From assembly GCA_025716855.1 (NCBI GenBank), contig JAIXMQ010000120.1:1-48294 (forward strand): a stretch of DNA of 48,294 nt. Reading direction: 5' to 3'. The notes below the pieces were generated by a model. It saw only the letters and a program-made list of their open reading frames with translations. It was not told the origin of the DNA and made no database searches. This DNA is from Pilaira anomala. Lineage: Eukaryota; Mucoromycota; Mucoromycetes; Mucorales; Mucoraceae. Shown piece by piece: positions 1 through 10,620 of the stretch. A program made the position numbers and the translations under genes. Each line of letters begins with the position of its first letter. The stretch's first letter is position 1.

Positions 1-68
1 TTAAAGAAGATCATCTGATTTTTTCAAAGGGATTGAACGATCTGTTGTGTACTTTCAATTTGTATATC

Positions 69-150
69 CAATTTGTCAAATTCATCCGACTTGTCAAAAT
101 CATCCAATTTGCCAAATCATTCATTTTTACAAAACCATCCAATTTTTACA
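69..150 (+). repeat. 18-bp promoter repeats of element B
   Basis: About four degenerate tandem copies of an 18-bp unit (CAATTTGTCAAAATCATC and variants) end about 95 bases upstream of the ATG at 245. The same array, with six better-preserved copies, lies at the same place in element C (27947-28054). Confidence 0.7.
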
Positions 151-1261
151 ACATATATGAATAAATGAGCCATTATATCCTATCTCTCTCTTTTTTTTTT
201 TGCCTATATAATAGTAGTACTTTTAATCTTTTCAATCACTTATAATGTCTAATTATACTTTGCCCAATCCTTCTAACAGCAACAAGAGACTTCGTGTTTC
301 TACCAATCAAGAGTATTATCAAATCCCTTCAGAAATACTACAGTTGTTCCAGTTCTACTCCTTTTCATCAAGTGAAAATCAATAATTTTGAAATAACAAT
401 TGCTGGTGGAGCTTGGATAAATGATGAAATATATAGATGTACTTTTAATAGAATAAAGAAAAAAGAAAATCGTCGTGATAAACATCTTTTTTTGTTTGGA
501 TCCTTATATATAGAGTAAGAATTCGACTATATTTTAAATGTATTAGATTATATATACATATATACTCACGTTTTAAACAAATTTTCTACAGCTCCCGTAA
601 TAATTTTAAGCAATCTAGGTTTGTTGGCTTCGTCATATTTAATTTTGAACACAATAATAAGTTGTGTGATACAATAGATGAGAAAGATACATCTTTTTTG
701 GCACTGATTGAAGCTATAAAGAGTCATAAAGTTGCTGATTATGATTCTTATATACCAGTTGTTACGATGAATAAGCCCAAGGAGCAACAATTACTCGAAG
801 ACCCTGAATGTAGAATAATTGGTCCAAAGTATGCTGTTACACGCAAAACCGAAAAACACTGAAAATTCCATTAAAAAGTCGTGAACTGAAAAATCCATTA
901 AAGGGGGGTACTTTCAACTAAGAATTGTACTGAATTGCATTTAATCGATTTAACGAATAAATTCAATGGTTTCAGTTCATTTGATTCAATCCTTCTATCA
1001 ACGATTTCAGTTCATCTAAATCAGTTTTTTTGCCATTATAGATACAACAATTTCAGTCCCTTAAATTTAATTTTTTACCACTATAAACTCTATTATTAAA
1101 CCGTAAATTAGACAAAACCGCAGCTTCACTCATTAAAACGCTATTAAATAAATGGTGACACAACAAAATTTATTAATGACTTTATTAATAAAAAAAAAAT
1201 AAAAAATAATTTTAAAAAAAACACAAAAATAAATAAACAAATAAACAAAAGAGTAAAAAAA

Positions 1262-1844
1262 CTAATATGCCGAAGAACAGAGCACACGAGTATGCACAGT
1301 GGAAGCAGTTTTAATTCGGGCCCCACAACCATTACGATCACCAGCAGCAGCGCCTGGACCAGCAGCAACGGCACCAGGACCAGCAGCAACGGCAGCAAGA
1401 TCAACAGCAGCAGCAGCAGGGACAGAAAAGGCATCAAAGTCCCCCAAACCCAATAAGTCACCAGAAAAACCAGAAGAAGAAGCAGCAGAAACAGCATCCT
1501 AAATAAATAAAAAAAAATAGATACTGTTCATAATAGATGAGTTTTTTTTTTACCTGATTTGCTCCAAGGGAGCCTGTTAGTATTTTATGTCTTCTTTCAA
1601 CAACACCAGCAACCGACGTAGGAAAAGGAAAAATTAATGAAACACGACTACCTGTATTATTATTATTGTGATCGACATTTTGTTGTTGTTGCTCTTGTTG
1701 GTTTATAAAAAATTCACGAATAAAGTTCATATTTGAGTCAAGATTCTCCCTCAACTCATGAATTTTACAGGCGCTCAATTGTATCATCTCATTAAGCTCT
1801 TCAGACTTAGCAGAGGAAGGGGGGGGGATCTTGGCAGCAGGCAT
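1262..1844 (-). CDS. Accessory protein of element B1, two exons, 175 aa
   Basis: Exon 1 runs 1844-1554 and exon 2 runs 1498-1262. The intron (1553-1499) has GTAAAA and TTTAG borders and is in phase 0, giving 175 codons with no stop. The N-terminal half has a probable coiled coil (about residues 12-50) and a Q/N-rich stretch (about 49-65). The second exon is Ala/Gly/Pro-rich and low in complexity. No known domain is recognised. Position, orientation and the N-terminal coiled coil match the minus-strand accessory genes of elements A and C, so it may be a highly diverged member. Alternatively the second exon may be non-coding simple sequence. Function unknown. Confidence 0.5.
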
Positions 1845-2197
1845 GGTGAGCTAAAAAAAAAAATGGGGTTTGGAAATAACAAGAAAAAAAAACAAGTTAA
1901 TTATGATTTTAAAGGAGAAAAAAAATGTGAAAATTTTTTTCGTATTAGGTCAATAATAAGCCATTAGATGACTGCCAAAAAAATCCAAGTGTATGATACT
2001 TTGGCGTTATGCATGTATGTAATAGATTGATAAGCACAGATGAAACGCAATGATAATTGAAAAACAAGAAAAAATTTCAAAGCTTTTAAATATTTGGTGC
2101 CCAGCAAGCTTATGTGTATTAGGGGTGTTCAGACTAAATTGCGTTAGCCAATAAAATTAACAACATTACCTCTTGCTTGTAACTCAAACTATTAGTT

Positions 2198-2824
2198 ATG
2201 AGACCCTTAAGGCATATTAGTTGTCGAAGCATAAGACGAAGAATTCAGAGAATGATGAAGAAAATTAGCTCAACTAGTAAACCTGAAAAAAATGCTGAAA
2301 ATATTTTTGTTGATGAAGCATCCTTTAATTATAAAAATGCTAGACATCAAGGTATTACTGTTGAAAATAATAGTTCTGTTATTTCTGTTGATTTTAAACA
2401 CGTTGCTCAAGTCATGACATATGGTACATACAATTTTAAATGACAAATGAATCAATCTGCTTTGATTGCTTTTGATAATGAAACCAGACCATTGATTGGA
2501 AGAGTTTTATTGTTGTTTGAGCATACTCAGAACAATTTATCAAAGACTTTGGCACTGGTACATATATTTCAAAAAGCTCAAGTTTTCTCTGGTGGTATTT
2601 CTCATCATAATACGAAAGAACGCTACAATAATCTTGAAATTAATCAATCTTCTACTTTGGAGCTAATTGAAATCAGTGATTTTATGACAACGGTGGCTTC
2701 CATAGTTTCAAAATTAAACTTTCCAGGTAGAATGTATTTCTTTTGGCCTAGAATGAAAAGACTTGATTTAGAAATTAGTGGATATGATATGTTTAGTAGA
2801 AATACAGATTATTATGACTATTAG
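2198..2824 (+). pseudogene. C-terminal fragment of tnp2-type transposase (B1)
   Basis: Two open stretches (2198-2443 and 2447-2824) are separated by one TGA and read as one degraded gene end. Motifs follow the C-terminal domain of the A and C transposases: an IGRVLLLFEH segment (C has VGFVIFYFEH) and an EISDFMTTVASIV segment (C has NLSDITRQVGLV). Nothing of the catalytic core is present, so B1 could not move by itself. An FVDEASFN string early in the fragment recalls a Tc1 motif, but the rest fits tnp2 better. Confidence 0.6.
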
Positions 2825-3647
2825 TTTGTTGTTGACAACAAACTAATTTTACTTATTATGTTTTTTTATAATAATAAATTAAAGACAAATAATGTATAGT
2901 CTCTTAAAAGTTTGAAATACTGATTAATTAGAACTGATTTTTTATGTACTTTGAAGATTATCAAAAATCCCAAAAATCCTTTTTTATTTTTATTTATTAT
3001 TCAGAGCTTTCAGGGTACAATTTAATATCTTTCACTTTCTCTAATTTTTTTTAATGGATTTTTAAGGGGAATTTCATAAATTTAACAGAATTTTCAGATG
3101 TTTCGGACTTTGCGTGTTATAAATATATATCAGATATTAAACGTCAGGTTGGACTGGTGCAGTCATCCACAAAGAGTATTGAACTCAGTGTAATCTCTTC
3201 TTACTATGTATTTAATACGGAAATCAAATCTTCTGCTGGTAACATTCAAAACTTGTAACTTTCTTTTTTCGCGTTCTAGCATCGACAAATTATGTATCTT
3301 TTTTTTTTCATATTCTTAATTCCACAAAACCAAATATATAAATTTCTTTTTTTCTCTTTAATAAAAAAACTTTTATATCGTTAGCTTATAAAAAAAACTA
3401 CGGGATATGAATTTAGTAGTTACTTTGTGTACCATATTATTTTAGGCACATTACGTGTTTGAACTGTAGGCATGTTTTGAGTTTTGGCCTAATGTATAAA
3501 AAATCGAACATGGAAGAAAAAGCATTCTAAAGTAAATGAGCTCATTCCACAGTCTGTTCTAGTAAATAAAGCCAATAGTTAAAAACATGTCAGTCTAGAT
3601 TGGCAAAAAAAAAAGAAAGTACCAGATTCGTCTAACCCATCTCATTA

Positions 3648-3780
3648 CAGTGGTTACGGTCTCAATTCCCGGAAAAAAAAAAGTCAATTCGCGGATTTTT
3701 AAAAACCAATTCAAGTAAAAATAAAAATCAATTAGCGGATTTCTGAAAACCCAATCAGCGGATTTTTGAGGTCAATTCAC
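3648..3780 (+). repeat. Left terminal inverted repeat of the 3648-5289 element
   Basis: This arm pairs with the complement of about 5160-5289. It contains at least three spaced copies of CAATTCGCGGATTT or variants (CAATTAGCGGATTT, CAATCAGCGGATTT). Confidence 0.9.
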
Positions 3781-3809
3781 GTTTTCTTTTTTTCAAATTT
3801 AACTTTAAG

Positions 3810-5160
3810 ATGAGCAATAACATTTATTTTTTTACTGAAGATGGCAAAGGAGGAATTACTACGGAAGATGGTGTCGAAGCTATGGATTACATCATTGACG
3901 AAGGAAACGAATTCAATTTGAAAAATTTACCAAACTTAACGAAGTATAAGGAGTCAAACCCAACTCCTATTGAGCTTGATCCCGAGGACGAAAACTTGGA
4001 GAATAGCATGTTGCTTATTACTGGAAGGGTAGAGAAGTCAAAAGCTGCTAAGCTGCGTGCAGAGAAGAGCTATGCTACTTATACGGACGACCAGAAAACA
4101 TTGTTTCTTTACAATTTGAAGATCATGTTTTTTTCGGCGGCTAAATCAGCAAGATTAGCTGGTATTTCTGAATGAACTGCTCAGGATTGGGCCAAAAGAT
4201 TAAAGAAAGAACCTAATTGGGACATTTACGAAAAGCAAACAAACATGGTTAATCGCCCCCGAAGCCAGCTTCAAGAAAAACAAAGGAAGCACATTATCGA
4301 GATTTACGACCAAAAGCCCTACACAACAACGGATGAAGCCGTGGAAAGTTTAACTAAAACATTTGAAGGGTTTAATTTAAAGAAAAGCACGGTCAATAGT
4401 TTCATTTTGCATGACTGTAACCTTTCAATGAAGAAACTCACCCGCCAACCTGTGGCTCGAAACGATATTACACGTATCAAGGCCAGATATGAGTGGGTTT
4501 TAAAATGGACTGCAACAGATATGGATTATATTCAAAATTGTATCTTCATTGACGAATCTGCTTTCGATATTAATATGAGACCTTCACTTGGCAGATCTGC
4601 CCGTAATACACCTGCCGTTGCTGAGACTCCTCTTACTAGAGCAGAAACACACACTATTTTAGGTGTAGTTTCATCAGTTGGTGTTGTTAATATAGATGTC
4701 AGAGTGGCCCAGATGAGAAAAAAAATTAAGGTTGCAGGAGCTCGTAAAAGAAAAGGTACTAGTACGAAATTAAATGCAAAGACAGGTACCAGAACTGGGC
4801 ACTATCTTGAGTTTTTAAAAGGGAACTTTAGATCAGTTAGATAAATTCGTGGAATTAAAAGGGTTCTATCTTGTCATGGATAATGCTCCTATTCATACCC
4901 ACGAAGCAATTGACAATTTAGTTACCAGTAGAGGGTACAGATGCATCTACCTGCCTCCTTAGTCACCTGAATTGAGCCCTATTGAACAATTTTGGGCTAT
5001 TGTTAAAAATAATGTTAAACGCAGTAAGTTCGATGCGACTGAAGATCTTCATACAAGAATTACTGAGGCATGCAATAATGTTCCTCAAACTACATTAAGA
5101 AACTGTATTCAACATTCTGTCAACGTTTTTTCAAAGTGTTTAAATAAAGAACCTGTATAA
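3810..5160 (+). pseudogene. IS630/Tc1-like DD34E transposase, disabled
   Basis: The N-terminal region (3810-4440) is consistent with paired helix-turn-helix domains. The catalytic triad is visible: D in FIDESAFD (about 4551), D in VMDNAPIH (about 4876) and E in LSPIEQFW, with 34 residues between the last two (DD34E). Three lesions are seen. A TGA at 4173-4175 stands where the context GISE-x-TAQDW suggests an Arg codon. A frameshift lies near 4815-4840, just before the second D. A TAG at 4960-4962 falls in the YSPEL-like motif. Start chosen at 3810, the first ATG after the TIR. The nearly perfect TIRs suggest recent movement, probably supplied in trans. Confidence 0.9.
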
Positions 5161-5756
5161 GCCAAAATAGTGCTTAACGCGAATTGACCCAAAAAATCCG
5201 CTGATTGGGTTTTCAAAAATCCGCTAATTGATTTTTATTTTTACGTGAATTGGTTTTTAAAAATCCGCGAATTGAGACCGTAACCACTGTACGTTCGGAA
5301 TTGTGTATAAACAAAAAGCCTTGAAAAGCGGGGCTCTTAATTATTAAGGTTAAATAATTTGCTGGGGACCACGTGACGTAAGTAAATCTATAAGAAAAAA
5401 AAATCAAATCAATATGTTTCTGAAATAAAACTAGATAAAGAGACTGTAACTGTTTCATATTAAAACATATAGGCTTTTATTTTGCCTTTTCTTTAACTTC
5501 CTGCCACTTTTTTTTTTTTTTTTTTACCTTGTTCTGAATGTAAATGAGTAAAAAAAGAATCTCATTTTTTAAGTTTTTATTAGATATAGTAGAAACTGGT
5601 ACCTCTAGCATATCAATATTACCTGTTTATTTAATAATAGAGCGTGGGTTGAGAAATGATTCAGTAATTAAATTTCTGCGAAGGGAAATTAAATATCTGT
5701 GCTTCGAAAATAAATGTCTAACAACAGTATCAATTACTATGTCTCAGTCCATAGTG

Positions 5757-7504
5757 TGAGTGAAGTATTATATGAACATGTCTGGTCACATCACTAATAT
5801 TCCTGCATGTAGAAAGGTTGCTGGTTTTCTTGGTCACAGAAGTGCATTCGCTTGTAACAAATTTTACCGTAGTTTTGAGTTGACAAGTGGAAAAGTAAAC
5901 TGTGCTGGAGGATATAATTCCTTTGGAAACTTGGGACTTGAGGACAAAGGAAAGCAATCGTGAAGCAGCCCTTGTGTGGTTACAACAAAAGACTAAGGCT
6001 GATCGTGAGTTAATTGAAGGGAAAACCGGTACAAAATACTCTGCTTTGCATCGATTACACTATTTTGATGCTACCAAACAATGTCCACCAGATCCAATGT
6101 ATTGTTTGTTACTTGGTACACAGATTTACGGATGATAAACGAGTGGAAAGAAAAGGGTCTCTTATCAAACGCAAATTTGGAAAAAATACAAGAGCCTGCT
6201 GATCTGGTTGAGCTACCTTGTGTCTTTGAAAACTTGAATAAAAAAAATATTCAAGGTTTTTCCAGTATGAAAGCAGATGCTGTCAAAAGTTGGATTCTAA
6301 TTTATTCGCCTTACGAATTAACTGGTATGTTAAAAAAATACTGTCAAAGTATACCTGATATTCTAAAAAAAAAATGTATAAATATAGATACTCTACCATC
6401 AAAATACTTGGAAAATTGGATGCTCTTCGTGAACGCATGTAGGCTAATCTTGAGACCGTATATTCAACAGGAGGATATAGATAATGCACATACTTTTATT
6501 TTACAATTTATCGTTGTATATAAAAAAAACTCTACCCTAAAAGCACAATTAATCAACATTTACAAGCTCATTTAAAAGAAGCCATGGAAGATTTTTTAGC
6601 ACCATATGCATTTTGGTTATTTTCGTTCGAAAGATGTAATGGTTATTTAGGTTCATTTAATAACAATCATCGTAATGTTGAACTTACTTTTATGAAACGG
6701 TTCTGGGAAGCTTCGAAGCTGGAAATAAATTCAACAAAATAGTACAATCTTCAGCATCCTCTAGCTCTTCTATTTCACTTTTAAATGGATGAACACATCT
6801 TTGGTCCTGACAGTCATCTTTTTCGTGTACGAAAACAAGAAGAAAATGTATATGATTCTATTAAAATGTTGAATTATCTGTCCAACTTTGATATCAACAT
6901 GACCGGCTCGGAATCTCTTCCTTTTGATACAATTCCTGATCTGTCAAATAATAGAATCGCCAAAAGAGTTGATATGTCGCCCTTGCACTTCAAATGTTTG
7001 ACTGATTCCTATGAAGACACAAACGATTTAGATGAATCTATTTTGGTATTTAAATTTATTACTAAGTTTTCAACAATTCGTCTTCATGGTAAGGTGTCCA
7101 ACTTGGCCGAATCAAGAACTCAAAAGGGGACTAATGTTCAGTGTTTGTTTCTTTCTCAGTACGGTACAGCACCTGAAGCTTGGCCAGGAAAGATATTATA
7201 TTTTTTCAAGCACGATCAAAGAACAGAATCAAGTACAGGTGTCAAAACTGCCCATATTTTTGCAATTATTTGTTTTTACAGCTCATATGGTAATAGCGAC
7301 AGTCGTAAGTATAAAAAAAATGTACTGGAAGTGTGGAGCAGTCAGTACGCACCTTTAAGTAGAGATTGTATCGTTCCTATCCAACGTATATTCTAACAGG
7401 TTGCTTCTGCTAAGAAGAAGATTCGCAGAAGAACCGAAAATGTGGCTAATAGTGATTCCTTTCCTCTCGTTGTCATTTCTCTTCAAAGAAGTGTGAATGG
7501 TTGA
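5757..7504 (+). pseudogene. Plavaka/tnp2-like transposase remnant G1
   Basis: The 5' part was cut off by insertion of element B at 5756. Recognisable pieces in order are: HITNIPACRKVAGFLGH, the conserved GDxPAxRK-type tnp2 segment; LHRLHYFDAT..DPMYCLLLGT, equivalent to LPYFDxxR..DPMHNLFLG of fungal tnp2 proteins; GFSSMKADAVKSW (about 6258); WLFSFERCNGYLG (about 6611); and an acidic C-terminal domain (6785-7504). At least three frameshifts (about 5930-5950, 6105-6125, 6535-6560), a gap with stops at 6740-6785, and an in-frame TAA near 7394 disable it. The gene ends at the TGA at 7502-7504. Assignment to the Plavaka branch of CMC transposases comes from motif memory. Confidence 0.75.
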
Positions 7505-7513
7505 ACTATTAGT

Positions 7514-8672
7514 GGGTTTCGTTTCTAGTCGTCCCACTTTTGGGACGAATTATTTTTTAATTTTGACCAATAAAATCGCTCTCCCATTTTAACTAAATTC
7601 GTCCCACTTTTTTTTGGGACGACCGGTGGGAGGAATTCTTATCTTTTTTGTTTAAATTTTTATTTAACACTACTACTGTTGTATTTGACCTATACTACTC
7701 ATATAAAAAGGATATTACATAACTCTCATTTAAACAATAAATGACTATATTACTTAAAGATTGACATATCAATACGAATTGATACACAATACAATGTTAT
7801 AAAATAATTATCGGACTATGGGAAATACATGATGTAGAATTAACACTAAATTCTGATAATTCAATCCAAAACTTATTACAAGTTTAGATTGAATAATCAA
7901 AATTGACACTATTTTAGTAAAGTACTTGTAGGAAGCAAAGCGATGTTGCATCATATGTTTAATAGTTGAGTAGCTACACCTATTAAACCAGAACAGATAG
8001 GAGTAATAATCCGGGCTGACTCTTGTATTTATAATAAAGAATATATGACAGATCTTGTATATATTCATACCTTACATTATGTGCTTTGGGCAATAAATAA
8101 AGCTAAAAGATCGTCGGTACATAATTGAATTAAGTCATTGTGTTACCTCGATTGAGCGCTATGACAGGGTAATCCAGTACCTGTCATATCTCAGATATAA
8201 ACACCTACACTGTTCTACTTACATCATGCAAAAATAAAAACATAAAATAATAAACTATATATCACGCTAGACATTAGAGCTGATATATAGACTAAATAAT
8301 ACTATAACATTATGTCATTAACAAATCTTTAGTAATAATTTAAATAGTCGCATAGTTTAGAAATATGGAGCTCTCAGTTAATTTTGAATAAAGAATAAAC
8401 CCCCTTTGTTCGTTGTCATTTAATTTGTCGCCTTTTATTTTATTTTATAAAACCCTTCAAACCGAATTCCAACAACTACATCACTTGAAATGACTAGAAG
8501 CCCCAAACAGCTTCTGAGAGAAAAGCTTGAATCTCGCTTACGTATAAAGTTCAATAATTTATTTTATTTGTAAAAATGGGATGAATGGGTTTCATTTCTA
8601 ACGAGTGGGAGAGTAATGTAATTGGCTGATGTTAAATTCATCCCAACAGTGGGACGACTAGAAATGAAACCC
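7514..8672. mobile_element. Non-coding TIR element, MULE-like
   Basis: The ends are inverted repeats of about 38 bp beginning GGGTTTCRTTTCTAG and including a GTCCCAC..GTGGGAC-type hairpin. The 11-bp direct repeat ACTATTAGTGG lies at 7505-7515 and 8673-8683. Part of it overlaps the TIR, so the true duplication may be 5, 9 or 11 bp. A 9-bp duplication with a GGG start would suit Mutator-like elements. The interior has no convincing gene; a 86-codon minus-strand open frame at 7808-8068 has no recognisable features. It is inserted just past the stop codon of G1. Confidence 0.8.
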
Positions 8673-8683
8673 ACTATTAGTGG

Positions 8684-9246
8684 TAAATAAAATATGAAAA
8701 AAAAACAATTTTTTTTTTTTTTTAGGAAAAAGCATTTTATTATTAAGTTTAGTTCATCACGACTGGGTCATAAACATCAAGCATCCGAGTCTGGTTTGTC
8801 TACAAAACGTTGTCTCAAGTGACTTTTTTTAATACCTGTGTCCAAGCTTCTATAAAACTTGTTCCACTGAAAAAAAAAATACGGTTTAATTATTTTGTAA
8901 TACAGTATTACTAATATTTTTTTACCAGTTCACTTCAATATCTTGGTACATTTACAGTCAGAGTCTTTTCAGAAGTACCACTCTGCTCATCAGTTTCATT
9001 GTTTCCTTCATCATGAGATGTTCGAGCTATAAATGAGATAGAACAAACGAAAATAAAGTGCAATAAAAATATATAATAAAGGTTAAATAATCAGACTGCA
9101 AAAATAAACTAAACTTTATTAAAAGATACAAAAAACATCTTAGTATATACAGTAAAATAGTAATTAAAGAGGCGTTGCATGAATAGTGAAACCTGACCTA
9201 GGTTTCGACCATCAGTATACCCACGTTGCTTATCATAGATAAACTA
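8684..9246 (-). pseudogene. 3' exons of an unidentified minus-strand gene
   Basis: Two exons are seen. One runs 9026-8926, after a TTTATAG acceptor; the other runs 8866-8777, after a T-run plus CAG acceptor and ending in TGA at 8779-8777. They are joined by a 59-base GT..AG intron with a consistent frame (..NVPRY-stop-SEL/WNKFYRSLDTG..). One internal TGA, where Trp would fit, breaks the frame. AATAAAA lies downstream. On the minus strand this lies beyond the tnp2 remnant G2, so it may be G2's own 3' end or a separate accessory gene. 9027-9246 holds no recognisable coding sequence. Confidence 0.4.
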
Positions 9247-9779
9247 CAGTGCATCTATTTTTAAATCATATATTTTAAGCTCTAAGAAATTTTTTTTAAA
9301 AAAATGGGAATTCACTACCAAAAAAATAAAATAAATCAACCGGAATAATCATACTTCAATTAAATAAAGCATTTAAAAGTGATCTATGAATAGGAAAGTT
9401 TATTTTTGCTAAAAAAAAATTTCAGAATTTTCTCACAAAATATCAACTTAATAGCAGGGCAAGCCCACAAATGTCCAGTCAATTTCGGATTACGAAATCA
9501 ATATCGGAGCAACTCCAGCCAATAATATTGCAGAGTTACGTTACACCGAAGATTAAACCTTGAGCTGAGACCATCTTTATTAACATATCTAGACTAAACC
9601 CAATTCTCGGATCCCATACATGTAAAAAAAAATAACCAACAAACTGGATTAAAACACTAATAACTTTTACAGTAATTTTGAGTTCCATCATTGGTAATAA
9701 ACAATTTGCTTAGCGCGATCTGTAAATCATTTAGCTATTTGAGAAAAGTTCTACTTATAAGGTCAACTTAACCTATTTG

Positions 9780-10090
9780 TATACACAATAATTCAACTCA
9801 ACTAATTTTTATTATACACAATAATTCAACTCAACTAACTTGCCTTATACACAATAATTCAACTCAACCAATTTGCATACAAAATAACTCAACTCAACCA
9901 ATTTGCATATATAATAATTTAACTCAACCAATTGGCATACACAATAATTCCGTATTAAAAAACCAAAATTTTAACAGCAATTCCCAGTTCTATAAGCCTC
10001 CTTTAATTACTTGAAAATTTTTTTAACTAATACGATCAACTTAACCAATTTTATACACTATAATTCAACTCAATCAATTTGCATACAAAA
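9780..10090. repeat. Minisatellite, unit about 30 bp
   Basis: Six to seven imperfect copies of ATACACAATAATTCAACT followed by CAACCAATTTGC occur here, interrupted at about 9945-10040 by a segment that partly repeats 9650-9765. The array is internal to element H. Confidence 0.8.
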
Positions 10091-10149
10091 ATCTTTAAGT
10101 ACGTATTTATAGCTAAGCCAGGGCATATCTTTGAGCTGTACCCCCGGTT

Positions 10150-10434
10150 TCACTGTGAGACTGACCCGATTGAAAGATTCTGGGGGCGGCTAAGAAAGTG
10201 GCTCGACAAAACTGCATTTACAGTTTTGTTTCTTTGGACAAAAACATAAATTCGTTCTTGGATAGTGCTTCCCCTCCTAGAGAACCACCTTTGCTGATAA
10301 GAAGATATTGGAAAAAAAAATTTAGGTATATTGAAGCCCACAGTCAGGGAAAAGATGCAAGACAGGCTTTAGAGGTGGTAAAGGAGTTTTCTAAAGCTCA
10401 GAAATCACATCGAAAACCTCGCTTAAATCAATAA
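10150..10434 (+). pseudogene. C-terminal fragment of IS630/Tc1-like transposase
   Basis: The TDPIERFWG motif carries the catalytic Glu context of Tc1/IS630 DDE enzymes. It is followed, after a one-base frameshift in a G-run (about 10180-10190), by NCIYSFVSLDKNINSFLDS, then a Tyr/Arg-rich IRRYWKKKFRYIEA segment and a KSHRKPRLNQ end. This order (ERFWG - CDYSF - LDS - IRRF..RYMDAY - KSHR) is the usual C-terminus of a common fungal Tc1-like transposase. All upstream domains are missing, so it is inactive. Confidence 0.75.
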
Positions 10435-10620
10435 AAAAAAAATACTTGTCCATTATAATAGTCCCCATTAATATTTTAAAATATGTTTAATTCATGTTTG
10501 GCATCATAAAATGTAAGAACGTTCGCAATGAGCATTTTTTTTTAAAAAAAAGCGGAGTTTAAATCAAAAGCTGAAAATGTCCGTTTTTTTAAAATATATG
10601 ATTTAAAAATAGATGCACTG

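Larger units (their letters stand above)
840..3116. mobile_element. CACTA/CMC-like element B1 nested in B
   Basis: Compared with element C, the sequence between GCTGTTA (837-839) and TTATAAAT (3117 onward) is extra. Its ends are inverted: CACGCAAA..CCGAAA..GAAAATTC at the left and the complement at the right, followed by a TTAAA similarity. TTA flanks both sides (837-839, 3117-3119), giving a 3-bp duplication as expected for CACTA/CMC elements (a TA duplication is not excluded). Inside are a minus-strand two-exon gene (1262-1844) and a C-terminal tnp2 fragment (2198-2824), the same divergent pair seen in elements A and C. Stretches 841-1261, 1845-2197 and 2825-3116 hold no gene that I recognise. 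Confidence 0.72.
245..3258 (+). pseudogene. Remnant of CACTA tnp2 transposase gene (element B)
   Basis: The start codon at 245 and the first 18 codons match exon 1 of the element C transposase. At about 299 the sequence is joined to what is exon 6 in C, out of frame, so a stop follows quickly. The remaining exon 6 (to 514), a GT..AG intron and exon 7 (592 onward) are recognisable. Exon 7 is interrupted after 839 by element B1 and resumes at 3120, ending at the TAA at 3256-3258. The zinc finger, CPxGC region and the whole tnp2 catalytic core are gone, so no transposase can be made. No strong microhomology is seen at the deletion junction. Confidence 0.85.
3648..5289 (+). mobile_element. Tc1/mariner-IS630 element with long inverted repeats
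   Basis: The element is flanked by TA (3646-3647 and 5290-5291). The empty site, CATTACGTTCGG, is intact in element C, which proves insertion. Terminal inverted repeats starting CAGTGGTTACGGTCTCAATT are about 130 bp and nearly perfect. They contain internal reiterations of a CAATTNGCGGATTT-type motif, which may be transposase binding sites. The element is 1642 bp and encodes one damaged transposase. Confidence 0.93.
1..5756 (+). mobile_element. CACTA element B, internally deleted, left end outside window
   Basis: This is a relative of element C (25198-32406). Bases 1-299 match C at about 27872-28204, then the sequence jumps to C's position 30772, so exons 2-5 and most of exon 6 of the transposase gene are missing. 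From there it follows C to the right terminus. It ends at 5756 with CCATAGTG (inverted CACTATGG). Two later insertions interrupt it, at 840-3116 and 3648-5289, and both are absent from C. It looks like a non-autonomous deletion derivative. It sits inside a Plavaka-like gene whose remnant begins at 5757. Confidence 0.85.
9247..10620 (+). mobile_element. IS630/Tc1-like element H, degenerate
   Basis: Inverted termini of about 33 bp begin CAGTGCATCTATTTTTAAAT and are nearly perfect. TA duplications lie at 9245-9246 and 10621-10622. The interior holds a tandem-repeat region (9780-10090) and only the C-terminal end of a transposase (10150-10434). 9300-9780 shows no gene. It is inserted in the minus-strand tnp2 remnant G2, whose frame it interrupts at 10621. 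Confidence 0.85.

Noticed and set aside
1144..1502. Leu-rich and Ala/Pro-rich open frames overlapping B1 exon 2 in other frames
   Set aside because: They are shadows of the simple-sequence GCN/CAG-rich exon. Only the minus-strand frame that splices in phase with 1554-1844 is kept.
2198..2443. Tc1/IS630 transposase in B1, from the FVDEASFN string
   Set aside because: The downstream part aligns with the C-terminal domain of the tnp2 proteins of A and C, and the rest of a Tc1 triad is missing.
7808..8068. 86-codon minus-strand open frame in the MULE-like element
   Set aside because: AT-rich, Ile/Tyr/Phe composition, no recognisable motif and no second copy for comparison.
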